Source: Planctomycetota bacterium | GTDB lineage: Bacteria; Planctomycetota; Phycisphaerae; Phycisphaerales; SM1A02 | DNA: 54,830 nt | Reading direction: 5' to 3' | Assembly: GCA_014381555.1 (NCBI GenBank) | Contig: JACNLO010000047.1 | Coordinates: 1 to 54,830, forward strand | In this document: in pieces, positions 34,761 through 43,218 of the stretch | Layout: every line of letters begins with the position of its first letter | How positions within the stretch are numbered: position 1 is the first letter of the stretch | The notes under the pieces: generated by a model | Seen by the model: the letters and a program-made list of their open reading frames with translations, nothing else | The model's database searches: none | What the model was told of the DNA's origin: nothing | Position numbers and translations under genes: made by a program

Positions 34761-35914
34761 AATTACTACACTATTTTCCATCAACCAGATTCACTGAGGG
34801 TGGAACAGTCCGCGCGGCGATTGATTTTTGCTCTGTACTCGCAAGACGTGGGCACGATGTAACATGGTTGACTTGTGATGATTACGATGTTCCACAATCT
34901 TGGAAAGACAAGGAACCAAATACTCCAACAATCAAGCTTCTCGGACCTCTTCAAAAAACTGGAAAGCGATTAACAAAACAGCAAATTTCAAAAGCTGCTG
35001 AAGTTGCTAAAGAAATGGATGTTACGCATATCCATGCAATGTGGATGCCGTCAAACCCTCAAATGGCAAAAGCGTGTGACTCTGTTGGGACACCTTGGGT
35101 GTTAAGTACTCACGGCATGCTCGATGATTGGTGTATGGAACAACGTCCACTTAAGAAAAAACTGTATTTGTCAACCGTCGGTAGAATTATGTTGCGTGGG
35201 GCGAATACTTTTCTAACGACTGCAGAAGCTGAGAAAAGCCAATCTGAAAAATGGCTTAAACATGAGAATATTGCTGTCATCCCATACATCGTAGACCTAG
35301 ACCCGTACCAAGATGTACCAAGCCCACAAGAAGCAATAGACAAATATGGGGTTGTAGATGAGCCAACAGTGCTATTTTTAAGCAGAGTTCATGAGAAGAA
35401 ATCAATTGAAACTTTAATAGATGCAACTGCTATTCTAAATGAAAGAGGCTACCCTATCCGCGTATTTATTGCAGGCACAGGAGAGGATACATACATCAAA
35501 TCCTTGCAAGACCGAGCGAGCGCCGCTGGAGTTAGCAAACTCGTTACTTTTTTAGGAATGGTCGTTGGAGACTTAAAACTTTCGTTATATGCAATGGCAG
35601 ACATTTTTGCATTACCAACTCAACAAGAGAACTTTGGTCTTGTATATACCGAAGCGATGCTTTGTGAAACTCCTGCCATTGGGACTAAAGGGACTGACAT
35701 CTGGAAGGAGCTTGAAGAAGGCGGTGCGGTAATTGCTGATCGAACTCCTCAAGCATTTGCAGATGCAATCCAAACGCTAACTTCAGACAAGGAACTTCTA
35801 AAGGTGAAGGGTGTTGAAGGAAGGAAGCGCATTCTTAAATGGCTTGACACTGAGACCGTTGCATCAAAATATGAGAATATGTATCAAAGTGCTTCTAGCG
35901 GACATCAATTGTAA
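34757..35914 (+). CDS. GT4-family glycosyltransferase
   Basis: A 385-residue GT-B enzyme. The N-terminal half has the GG-T acceptor-side loop (FTEGGTVRAAIDF). The C-terminal half has the donor-binding pattern LFLSRVHEKKSIETLIDA, then PTQQENFGLVYTEAMLCETPAIGT with the E-x7-E motif. The ATG at 34757 overlaps the sulfotransferase stop by 4 nt and gives the family N-terminus MKLLHYFP. It probably transfers a sugar from a nucleotide donor in surface-glycan synthesis. The donor and acceptor cannot be read. Its last 20 nt overlap the opposing chagasin-like gene. Confidence 0.93.
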   Translation: MKLLHYFPSTRFTEGGTVRAAIDFCSVLARRGHDVTWLTCDDYDVPQSWKDKEPNTPTIKLLGPLQKTGKRLTKQQISKAAEVAKEMDVTHIHAMWMPSNPQMAKACDSVGTPWVLSTHGMLDDWCMEQRPLKKKLYLSTVGRIMLRGANTFLTTAEAEKSQSEKWLKHENIAVIPYIVDLDPYQDVPSPQEAIDKYGVVDEPTVLFLSRVHEKKSIETLIDATAILNERGYPIRVFIAGTGEDTYIKSLQDRASAAGVSKLVTFLGMVVGDLKLSLYAMADIFALPTQQENFGLVYTEAMLCETPAIGTKGTDIWKELEEGGAVIADRTPQAFADAIQTLTSDKELLKVKGVEGRKRILKWLDTETVASKYENMYQSASSGHQL

Positions 35915-36317
35915 ACACCTCTACTCTTGTAGGTAGCACATCTGTTTCCCATTGACGTTTATAGGAAAAAGTTAGTTTTGTTTCACCAGTTTTACCCGTT
36001 CTAAGTGACCAAGTGGTTTCACCACTCACACCAACTCGCCCGCTTGAATCTGGAGTATATCTGTGAGAGACATTATGTACAACTTCTGGGTGATTGATGC
36101 TTAACACCCAGTCGTATCCAGTACTAGGATTGCTTGGCAGAACAATTTCAAATGTCCGATTTGGCGCAAGTACAATTTCTCTGCTTGCATCTGCTGAAGA
36201 AAATGAACGCTTTCGAACGCTTCCATCGTCTTTAGATAACATGGAGCATGCGGGTACAAACAGCAAGATGCAAATGAGTGTGCTTCGTATCATTATCAAA
36301 GCATACCACTTTTTCAT
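35895..36317 (-). CDS. Chagasin-like (I42) cysteine-peptidase inhibitor lipoprotein
   Basis: A 140-residue protein with a lipoprotein signal (lipobox VPAC, C24). An immunoglobulin-like inhibitor domain follows. The three chagasin loops are recognisable: N63-P-S-T-G-Y68, then GVSGETTW, then KRQW in place of the usual RPW. Chagasin-type proteins inhibit papain-like cysteine peptidases. Its ATG directly follows the TGA of the upstream permease gene, so it is probably translated as the last gene of the metal-transport operon. Why an inhibitor belongs there is unclear. Confidence 0.82.
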   Translation of the reverse strand: MKKWYALIMIRSTLICILLFVPACSMLSKDDGSVRKRSFSSADASREIVLAPNRTFEIVLPSNPSTGYDWVLSINHPEVVHNVSHRYTPDSSGRVGVSGETTWSLRTGKTGETKLTFSYKRQWETDVLPTRVEVFTIDVR

Positions 36318-37604
36318 TCATTCTTCATCCGGGACGGGGCTTCCATGAGGGTCAACCTCTGCATGCCCAAGATTACTTTCCATAGCATCTGTTGTCACAT
36401 GCTCAAGCCGAGACGCAGCATGATGTAATTGGTGCGTATCTTGTGGGAAATGTTTGTCAAGATAAACTTCCCATAGACGGTGTGAGCGAACTAATTTTGT
36501 CGCATTTGTACGTCCTCTTTCTGTCAGTGACCAGCTAGAAGCCGTTTTTGATACCGAGCCCCTCTTCTTCAAACTCAACAGTGCCATTCGAACCGACAGT
36601 TCCGTTGTACCAATAGCTTCGGACAATTGAATTGGTAACATTTTCCCTTGCCCACGTTCTTCTAACCTCCATAGTAATCCAAGAATGTCTTCGCGAATAA
36701 CTAGAATGCGCACTGATAAGCGCCTCCACAACCGTGAAATCATGCCTTGATTTGGTGATACTAATAAAACAACAATAAATAATACCCCGGTGGCAACTGC
36801 CATTGCCCCCGCCGTACTTGTTCCCGAAAAACCAAACCAGGTTGGAATTGTAATTGCAGAAAGATGACCGAGTGCTGCTGCAACAATCGACAAGGCTATT
36901 GAGAAAACAAACATCATCCCAAACCGATTCGTAAGCAGATATGCCGTAGCTGGTGGAACAATAAACATTGCAACAACAAGAATAGAACCGACTGTTTCAA
37001 ACGCGGCAACCGCGGTTGTCGCTGTCATCGTCATCAATAAGTAGTGCATAAATGATGGCTGAATGCCTTGCGATTTTGCAAGCGCAGGATCAAACGAAGT
37101 TATTTTGAACTCCTTGTAAAAAAGGAGAACGACAAATAAATTTGCTAAAAGCATAACACTGTTAACGATTGCTCCGCGCGGAATGCCCAAGCCATCGGGT
37201 TCTTGATCAAACCACGCAAGTTCAATTGAACCATACAGTACACAATCTGGATCAATGTCAACATGGTCAACTGCTTGACGCATTAGCACAAGGCCAAATG
37301 CAAACAATACCGTAAAAACAATACCCATAGACGCGCCAGCTTCCACCTTGCCAAGCGATTGAATCCCTTGAATTAGAAAGGCTGTCAACAAACCGACAGC
37401 AACCGACCCAATGAGCATCGCTGTTGGGTCTCTGCTTCCAGTAACTAAAAATGCAATTGCGATTCCGGGAAGAACAGTATGACTAATTGCATCGCCCATC
37501 ATGCTCATTCGCCTAAGAACTAAAATCGTTCCGGGAATTGCACAGCCAGCAGCGCAAAGTGCGCCAATAATAATAATCCAAGTATCGATAATTGACCAAC
37601 TCAT
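36318..37604 (-). CDS. Metal ABC transporter permease fused to a DtxR-like regulator module (first copy)
   Basis: 428 residues. Residues about 1-290 form a MntB/ZnuB-type permease with eight or more membrane segments (GDAISHTVLPGIAIAF, EAGASMGIVFTVLFAFGL, AFETVGSILVVAMFIVPPATAYL). After the last helix comes a winged-helix part (about 305-365) and a DtxR dimerisation domain (372-428) ending DPHGSPVP. Aligned with DtxR, metal ligands H79 and E83 match H375 and E379; H98, E105 and H106 match H394, E401 and H402. C102 is replaced by S398. It overlaps the other permease gene by 4 nt. Confidence 0.92.
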   Translation of the reverse strand: MSWSIIDTWIIIIGALCAAGCAIPGTILVLRRMSMMGDAISHTVLPGIAIAFLVTGSRDPTAMLIGSVAVGLLTAFLIQGIQSLGKVEAGASMGIVFTVLFAFGLVLMRQAVDHVDIDPDCVLYGSIELAWFDQEPDGLGIPRGAIVNSVMLLANLFVVLLFYKEFKITSFDPALAKSQGIQPSFMHYLLMTMTATTAVAAFETVGSILVVAMFIVPPATAYLLTNRFGMMFVFSIALSIVAAALGHLSAITIPTWFGFSGTSTAGAMAVATGVLFIVVLLVSPNQGMISRLWRRLSVRILVIREDILGLLWRLEERGQGKMLPIQLSEAIGTTELSVRMALLSLKKRGSVSKTASSWSLTERGRTNATKLVRSHRLWEVYLDKHFPQDTHQLHHAASRLEHVTTDAMESNLGHAEVDPHGSPVPDEE

Positions 37605-38953
37605 TGCTGTTCTCCAACTGGATGTGGGCTTTTGGGCAACGCTGGTGTTTCCAATAGCAATTCAAGTTTTGCTACAAGATCTCGTCCTAGGACATGTTCA
37701 ATCATGTCAGCATCTCGGTCGACATGTGTTGGAGCAATGTCGGCGTGAGTAATTAAATATACTTCCCACAAACGGTGATTACGAACAACTCTTGATGCTT
37801 CTGCAGAACCCTTCTGAGTTAACCTCCAGTTTTTAGCTGAAACTCGTGTTGCAAAATGCAACTTCTCACAACGCCTAAGCAATTTACTGACGGTTCGTTT
37901 GCTCCATGAACGGACGTAGACTATTTCTTCGATTGAAAATTGAGATGTTTCTGTATCTTCACTCACTTCCCACATCGCACGCAAAATGTGTTGCATCGAA
38001 ATTCGTCTATTTAGTCGCAACCGTGTAATCTGACGGATAATTAGTCCATCCACAGGGCCAACAATAAAACTAAATATAAACCAAAACCCGCAAATCAAAA
38101 CAATGATTGGACCTGTTGGCATTCTCGGAATAAGGGCGCTCGTTATCCCGCCAAGCCATCCACTCAAACAACCTATGATTGCTGCTGCAATCAACATGCT
38201 TGAAATTTTTGTCGTCCAATATCTGGCAGAAGTTGCGGGAATAATCAACATTGCAACGGCAAGAACAAGTCCAACTGATTGCAAGGCGATAACCGTGACA
38301 ATTGCAACCATCGCCATCAGTAAGACATCGAGCCAAAGCATTGGCCAACCCTGCACTGCTCCAAATTTTTCATCAAAACATAAAAGAGTCCATTCCTTAC
38401 GAAGTATCCCTATCACTATTGCCACCCCAAGAGCAACTACTCCCATTGTTAATGCGTCGTTTGCGACCATAGACGCTGCTTTGCCAAAAATAAAACCGTT
38501 CAAACCCGCGGTATTTCCGTTTGGCAATTCGGTAGCGATTCGAAGCAAACAAAGTCCAAGACCAAACAAGACGCTGAGAACAATACCAATTGCTGCGTCA
38601 TCTTTTAGACGAGTCGTGTGGCGTATTCCAAGAATTGCAAGAACACCGATGCAACCAAAAACAAATGCTCCAATCAGTAACCCTAATAAATTTTTCCCTT
38701 CACCACCAAGGGCAACCATTACCATAAATGCGATGGCAATTCCTGGAAGTGTTGCGTGGCTAAGTGCATCAGCAGTAAGTGCTCTTCTTCTTAGGATCAA
38801 AAATGTTCCTACTAATCCTGCAGCCGTTCCAAGTGCCATTACTCCTAAGACAACAACTCTCGTGTTGTACTCTTCTAAAGTGAGCACTTGAACGATTTGT
38901 TCAAGCGATGGAAGAGACACCCTTGAGTCGGAAATAGAGTGGTTTGCTATCAA
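37601..38953 (-). CDS. Metal ABC transporter permease fused to a DtxR-like regulator module (second copy)
   Basis: 450 residues, with the same layout as its downstream neighbour. A MntB/ZnuB-type permease occupies about 1-300 (ADALSHATLPGIAIAF, KDDAAIGIVLSVLFGLGL, LQSVGLVLAVAMLIIPATSARY). A winged helix follows at about 318-385, then a DtxR dimerisation-like domain from 389. H393 and E397, and E419 and H420, match DtxR metal ligands. The H98 and C102 positions are aspartates (D412, D416). The C-terminus is short and lacks the DPHGxPIP end. The two permeases probably form a heterodimeric channel. It overlaps the ATPase gene by 4 nt. Confidence 0.92.
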   Translation of the reverse strand: MIANHSISDSRVSLPSLEQIVQVLTLEEYNTRVVVLGVMALGTAAGLVGTFLILRRRALTADALSHATLPGIAIAFMVMVALGGEGKNLLGLLIGAFVFGCIGVLAILGIRHTTRLKDDAAIGIVLSVLFGLGLCLLRIATELPNGNTAGLNGFIFGKAASMVANDALTMGVVALGVAIVIGILRKEWTLLCFDEKFGAVQGWPMLWLDVLLMAMVAIVTVIALQSVGLVLAVAMLIIPATSARYWTTKISSMLIAAAIIGCLSGWLGGITSALIPRMPTGPIIVLICGFWFIFSFIVGPVDGLIIRQITRLRLNRRISMQHILRAMWEVSEDTETSQFSIEEIVYVRSWSKRTVSKLLRRCEKLHFATRVSAKNWRLTQKGSAEASRVVRNHRLWEVYLITHADIAPTHVDRDADMIEHVLGRDLVAKLELLLETPALPKSPHPVGEQQ

Positions 38954-39726
38954 TGACGCGCCATTCTCTCTACCGCTTCTGAGAGTAGTGTTAATCTTCC
39001 GCCATACGTTTTCTTAAGATTCTCTTCGGTAAATATATCTTCAACTCGCCCGTGAGCAACAACACGCATGTTCAACAAAATTACATGGCTAAAGTATTCG
39101 CGGACAGTTTGCAAATCATGATGTACAACCACAACGGTTTTTCCAGAGGATCGTAAATCACTAAGTACTTTTACAATCGCTTTCTCGGTTGCTGCATCCA
39201 CACTAGCAAATGGTTCATCCATGAAATAGATTGTTGAGTCCTGAGCAAGCGCTCGGGCAAGAAAAACTCGTTGCTGTTGTCCACCTGAAAGTTGGCTGAT
39301 TTGCCTTCTTGCATAATCAGACATACCAACCCGTTCAAGTGCATCCATAGCTCGTTTGTAATCTATTTTTCGTACTGGCTTACACCATCCGATACGACTG
39401 TACCTTCCCATGGTTACCACGCCAAGTGCATCAATTGGAAAATCCCAGTCGACGGATTCTCGCTGCGGAACATAAGAAACGAGTTTGCGTTGCTTTTTAA
39501 AAGTATTACCGTAAATCATCACTTTGCCAGAAGCTTTTGGAACAAGATCCATCACCGCTTTAATAAGAGTGCTTTTTCCCGCTCCGTTTGGGCCAACGAT
39601 GGCGATGAGTTTTCCTTCTGGAATATCTAAGTCGACATCCCAAAGAACCGGTTTGCGGTTATATGCAACAGTTAAGTCGTGAATAGAAACTGGAGATGTT
39701 GGTGAATGACCTGCTTCAACCTTCAT
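38950..39726 (-). CDS. Metal ABC transporter ATP-binding protein
   Basis: A 258-residue ATPase of the Mn/Zn/Fe uptake class (MntA, ZnuC, TroB types). Walker A is GPNGAGKST (45-53). The signature is QLSGGQQQRVFLARAL, Walker B is IYFMDEPFASVD, and the switch histidine is in VVHHDL. It should energise the two fused permeases encoded directly downstream. Its start shares one nucleotide with the stop of the binding-protein gene. Confidence 0.95.
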   Translation of the reverse strand: MKVEAGHSPTSPVSIHDLTVAYNRKPVLWDVDLDIPEGKLIAIVGPNGAGKSTLIKAVMDLVPKASGKVMIYGNTFKKQRKLVSYVPQRESVDWDFPIDALGVVTMGRYSRIGWCKPVRKIDYKRAMDALERVGMSDYARRQISQLSGGQQQRVFLARALAQDSTIYFMDEPFASVDAATEKAIVKVLSDLRSSGKTVVVVHHDLQTVREYFSHVILLNMRVVAHGRVEDIFTEENLKKTYGGRLTLLSEAVERMARH

Positions 39727-40673
39727 TACTCACCCACTTTTTTTCTACCAGTTTTCTGAGCAAAACCACCGCTAGTGGCTTCTCCGCCAAGAGCTTTTGT
39801 TATTGTCGTAATATTATGGTCGAGCATACCTATGTATGTCCCCTTGTATGTACCGGTTTTTCCCATCGCATCAGAAAAAAGACGGCCACCAATGATAACA
39901 GTGTGCCCCTTTGACTTTGCGCCTTCTATAAGTGCTTTTACATTTCGATCCGACACACTTGATTCAACAAAAACCGCTGTGATTCCTTTATCAACAAGCA
40001 TGTTTACAAGACGATTAACATCTTCAATGCCCGCTTCGGATTCTGTGGAAAGTCCTTGAATGCCAACAACTTCAATACCATACGCACGCCCAAAATAGTT
40101 GAATGCATCGTGTGCTGTGATAAGAACACGTTGTTCTTCAGGTATTGATGCAATTGAGTCAATTGCATACGAATGAAGTTTTGCGAGTTGTTCGTTGTAT
40201 TGTTTTGCGTTTTCTTTGTACTCATCGCAATGTTCAACATCTTGTTCACAAAGTGCGTTTGCAACTGCATCAACTGCTTGTGACCAAGCAGAAACATCCA
40301 TCCAAACGTGCGGATCCCAGTGGCCTTCAAATTCTGGCGGTTCAAGTAAGTATGTTTCTTCAATGAGTTCAGTCACTGGAAACACAACCTTTCCCATGCG
40401 TGCTGCTTTAAGAAACGTATCCGTCATACGCCCTTCAAGAAGTAAACCACTATAAAAAATCATGTCCGAATTCATAATTTTGCGAGCATCTGCTGAAGTC
40501 GGTTTGTATAGGTGTGGGTCTACTCCCTCTCCCATAAGCGCGGTGACGGTTCCATAATTGCCTACAACTTGGCGAGTAATGTCTGCAACCATCCCAGTTG
40601 TCGCAACGATATTTAACTCCGCAAACGAACTTGAAGCAAACGTCGCGGTCAATAACAGTGTTTTTAATAACAC
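39726..40673 (-). CDS. TroA/ZnuA-type periplasmic metal-binding protein
   Basis: A cluster A-I solute-binding protein of about 315 residues with a signal peptide. The start taken is the GTG at 40671-40673, six nt after AAAAGGAG. Counting from it, metal ligands are H54 (VDPHLYKP), H122 (WDPHVWMD), H188 (ITAHDAFNYF) and D268 (LFSDAMG). The H-H-H-D set is that of TroA and ZnuA; Mn-specific PsaA and MntC have Glu at the third place. There is no His-rich loop as in ZnuA. The GLSTESEAG stretch is typical of the TroA/MntC branch. Mn or Zn transport cannot be decided from this gene alone. Confidence 0.94.
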   Translation of the reverse strand: MLLKTLLLTATFASSSFAELNIVATTGMVADITRQVVGNYGTVTALMGEGVDPHLYKPTSADARKIMNSDMIFYSGLLLEGRMTDTFLKAARMGKVVFPVTELIEETYLLEPPEFEGHWDPHVWMDVSAWSQAVDAVANALCEQDVEHCDEYKENAKQYNEQLAKLHSYAIDSIASIPEEQRVLITAHDAFNYFGRAYGIEVVGIQGLSTESEAGIEDVNRLVNMLVDKGITAVFVESSVSDRNVKALIEGAKSKGHTVIIGGRLFSDAMGKTGTYKGTYIGMLDHNITTITKALGGEATSGGFAQKTGRKKVGE

Positions 40674-40698
40674 AAATGGCTCCTTTTGGTTAGTCAAA

Positions 40699-40727
40699 AG
40701 TTTACTCTATGGTATGCTATAAGTCAA
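40699..40727 (-). promoter_or_regulatory. Promoter of the metal operon with an operator-like palindrome in its spacer
   Basis: On the minus strand TTGACT (40722-40727) and TAAACT (40699-40704) are separated by exactly 17 nt. This is a near-consensus housekeeping promoter with a start predicted near 40692. The spacer contains TATAGCATACCATA (40708-40721), an imperfect palindrome with 10 of 14 positions symmetric. The DtxR-type regulator gene starts on the other strand at 40731. A regulator bound here would block both genes. Confidence 0.65.
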
Positions 40728-40730
40728 GCC

Positions 40731-41387
40731 ATGATTTCAAGTACCGTCGAAAACTACCTCAAAGAGCTCTTTTTGCTCGATCCACGCAGCGAGAAACAGA
40801 TCGCAACCGGAGAGTTAGCAAAAGTTCTCTGCGTCACGCCAGGCTCTGCTACTTCCATGATTAAAACCCTCGCCCAAAGCGGACTTGTTGAACACCGCCC
40901 ACACTACGGTGTCAAACTCACTGAACAAGGAAGAAATCTTGCAGTGCACGTCGTTCGTAGGCACCGTATTGTCGAACTATTTCTTGTCAACATTCTTGGC
41001 ATGGATTGGGGTGAAGTACACGATGAGGCGGAACAACTTGAACATGTTGTTTCTGATGATGTGATTACAAGAATGGATGAATTACTTGGACACCCTACAC
41101 ACGACCCACACGGCGATCCCATTCCAACTCCCGAAGGTGAAATTCCGGAACGTTCGTTACAATTGCTTTCTTTTTGTAACGAAGGCGACAACGTTGCAAT
41201 TGCTAGAATCGGAAATCAAGACGCCGCATTTTTAAAGTTCGCAGAAGATAATGGCTTACTTCTTGGCGCATCCATTGAAATCAAACATCGCAATGACATC
41301 GCCGATTCCATCACGATTCAATCACAAGGTAAAGAAGTCGTGCTTGGACTTGCTGCTGCGGGAAGAATTGAAGTTGAAGATGTGTAA
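40731..41387 (+). CDS. DtxR/MntR-family metal-dependent repressor
   Basis: 218 residues. A winged helix (about 5-65) precedes a dimerisation and metal domain (about 66-140) with the DPHGDPIP end. A FeoA/SH3-like domain follows (about 150-218). Aligned with DtxR, ligands are H78, E82, H97, E101, E104 and H105. E101 replaces Cys102 of DtxR as in MntR, which favours Mn over Fe. N8 stands at the DtxR Met10 / MntR Asp8 position, which is unusual. It is divergent from the metal operon with a shared control region, so it is very probably that operon's regulator. Confidence 0.94.
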   Translation: MISSTVENYLKELFLLDPRSEKQIATGELAKVLCVTPGSATSMIKTLAQSGLVEHRPHYGVKLTEQGRNLAVHVVRRHRIVELFLVNILGMDWGEVHDEAEQLEHVVSDDVITRMDELLGHPTHDPHGDPIPTPEGEIPERSLQLLSFCNEGDNVAIARIGNQDAAFLKFAEDNGLLLGASIEIKHRNDIADSITIQSQGKEVVLGLAAAGRIEVEDV

Positions 41388-42270
41388 ATTGTTACTCATC
41401 CCTGTGCTGCTTGCCTGCGCTAGCTGCAATTCCACACATCAAGCTCCAGTATCAACCATTACCGCTCATGCAATACTACAAGATGTTTCGTGGCTAGCCT
41501 CAGACGAAATGCGTGGGAGACACTATCGTTCAAACGAAGCAAGAAAAGCAGCAAAATATATCGCAGACAAATGGAAACTTGCAGGGTTCACTCCTCTTCC
41601 AACCAAAACCTCGATGTATCTTCCAACTGGCGACGCCCGGAATGCACCGAACGTTGGAGCGATGTACCAAGGAGAAGGTGATTCATTCGTTGTAATAACC
41701 GCACATTACGACCACTTAAAACCAAGACGCTCAGGAATAGATAGAATTTACAACGGTGCTGACGATAACGCATCTGGCACTGCCGCTCTCATAGCAATTG
41801 CACAAGCACTCTCAAAAGTAAAAACACCTTTGCAAAGTTCGATCGTGCTAATCGCTTTCACTGGTGAAGAGGCGGGTCTTGTTGGTTCCAAACATTTTGC
41901 AAGCAATTCCCCATTTCCTCTTTCTAAAATCAAGGGGCTAATTAATCTCGACATGATAAGTAGAGGTGAACCAAATACAATTTTTCTTGAAGGTGCTCCA
42001 GATGCACCACGAATCAATATGGCGATTGTCAGAGCAAACAAACAAATTGGGCTCAACATCGTGCGAAACGAACATCCAGATTGGCTCTACCGAAGCGACC
42101 AAGCACCATTTCTTGAGAAAGGCGTGCCAGCTGTTTTTTTAAGTGTTGAAGATCATGAGGACTACCACCGCGTTACTGATCATGTTGAAAAAATTATTCC
42201 AGAACTTGCTACAAAAACTACGCAGCTTACGTTTCTCACCGCAATTGACCTTGCGTCTGGTGTACCCTAA
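41380..42270 (+). CDS. M28-family aminopeptidase lipoprotein
   Basis: 296 residues. The signal has the lipobox LLAC with C12. A short N-terminal region precedes the zinc peptidase domain: HYDHLK supplies the first His, YNGADDNASGTA the bridging Asp, TGEEAGLVGS the Glu pair and LDMIS the next Asp. DHEDYHRVTDH near the end supplies the last His. All five dinuclear-zinc positions are present. It acts on peptides outside the cytoplasm. The start overlaps the repressor gene by 8 nt, so the two may be co-transcribed. Confidence 0.92.
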   Translation: MCKLLLIPVLLACASCNSTHQAPVSTITAHAILQDVSWLASDEMRGRHYRSNEARKAAKYIADKWKLAGFTPLPTKTSMYLPTGDARNAPNVGAMYQGEGDSFVVITAHYDHLKPRRSGIDRIYNGADDNASGTAALIAIAQALSKVKTPLQSSIVLIAFTGEEAGLVGSKHFASNSPFPLSKIKGLINLDMISRGEPNTIFLEGAPDAPRINMAIVRANKQIGLNIVRNEHPDWLYRSDQAPFLEKGVPAVFLSVEDHEDYHRVTDHVEKIIPELATKTTQLTFLTAIDLASGVP

Positions 42271-42276
42271 TAGGAT

Positions 42277-43218
42277 ATGAAACTGCTACTTCCTACACCT
42301 CTTATTGCATTACTTTTCTTAGGATGCGGCGATGCAACACAACCACCACCAAAACCAATAAAAAAACAAACGGGAGAACAAATTTTCGTAATGTACTGTG
42401 CCATGTGTCATGGTATTTTGGGTGATGGAAAAGGCACTGTCACCCTTGACAGACCCGCTCGTAGTTTTATTGATGGTGGGTTTTCATTTGGCAACACAGT
42501 AAACGCAATTTTAAAAACAACTCGCTCAGGCATTCCTGGAACTCCAATGCCACCATTTGAAGATATTCTCGATGAAGAGCAAACTACAAAAGTCGCAACA
42601 TACGTTCGTTCGCTTGCTCCAACCCTAAAAGATGTGGTCATCGAGGAAACAGAATTGGTTGTTAATAATCGCCCACTTGTAGTCCGCGGCATGATTCCAC
42701 CAATTCAAGGCGGTTTACAACTGCATCCTCGTGGGCTTGTTATTGGAAACCCAGATGGGTTTAGTTACGAGTACCGCGTTGATGACGTTCGGTTACTTGC
42801 AATTCGCCAAGGAAGATTTGTCGAGCGAGCTGACTGGGGTGCACGGGGTGGCTCTCCGCTCAGTATGCTTGGGAAAATCATCGTGCTTATTGACAACGGA
42901 AACCCTTCCTCGATATTTGCAACATCTGACATGAAACCACTTCAAACAAAACTTGTTGCAACAAACACTTTAGGTGACTATGCAACGATTACATACGATA
43001 TTGTTGACAACGGTGGTAATACCCTTGCAACCGTACAAGAACAATGTGTACCAACCACTGGGGCAAGAGCATTAATAGAACAACAATTAACCATAACCGC
43101 AAGTACACCTTTGACAATGACTATTCTCAAAGGAACTAGTATGGATGATTCGGCGGAAATTCCAATTGGAACGTCGGTTCGCACGATTATTCATGCAGCA
43201 AGAGGGAGTGAAGAATGA
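42277..43218 (+). CDS. Cytochrome c lipoprotein
   Basis: 313 residues. The lipobox is FLGC (C17). A single class I haem c site is C41-AM-C44-H45, with the axial Met probably in GTPMPPF. After the haem domain (to about residue 115) come roughly 200 residues of mostly beta sequence with no recognised family. The gene overlaps the downstream propeller dehydrogenase by 4 nt, so it is a likely electron acceptor for that enzyme. It lies 6 nt after the M28 gene. Confidence 0.9.
   Translation: MKLLLPTPLIALLFLGCGDATQPPPKPIKKQTGEQIFVMYCAMCHGILGDGKGTVTLDRPARSFIDGGFSFGNTVNAILKTTRSGIPGTPMPPFEDILDEEQTTKVATYVRSLAPTLKDVVIEETELVVNNRPLVVRGMIPPIQGGLQLHPRGLVIGNPDGFSYEYRVDDVRLLAIRQGRFVERADWGARGGSPLSMLGKIIVLIDNGNPSSIFATSDMKPLQTKLVATNTLGDYATITYDIVDNGGNTLATVQEQCVPTTGARALIEQQLTITASTPLTMTILKGTSMDDSAEIPIGTSVRTIIHAARGSEE

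Noticed and set aside
39726-40673. Mn-specific assignment of the binding protein through a Glu in VFVESS
   Set aside because: The third metal ligand in this family falls in the AHDAFNYF motif, which is His here, so the ligand set is H-H-H-D and metal choice stays open.
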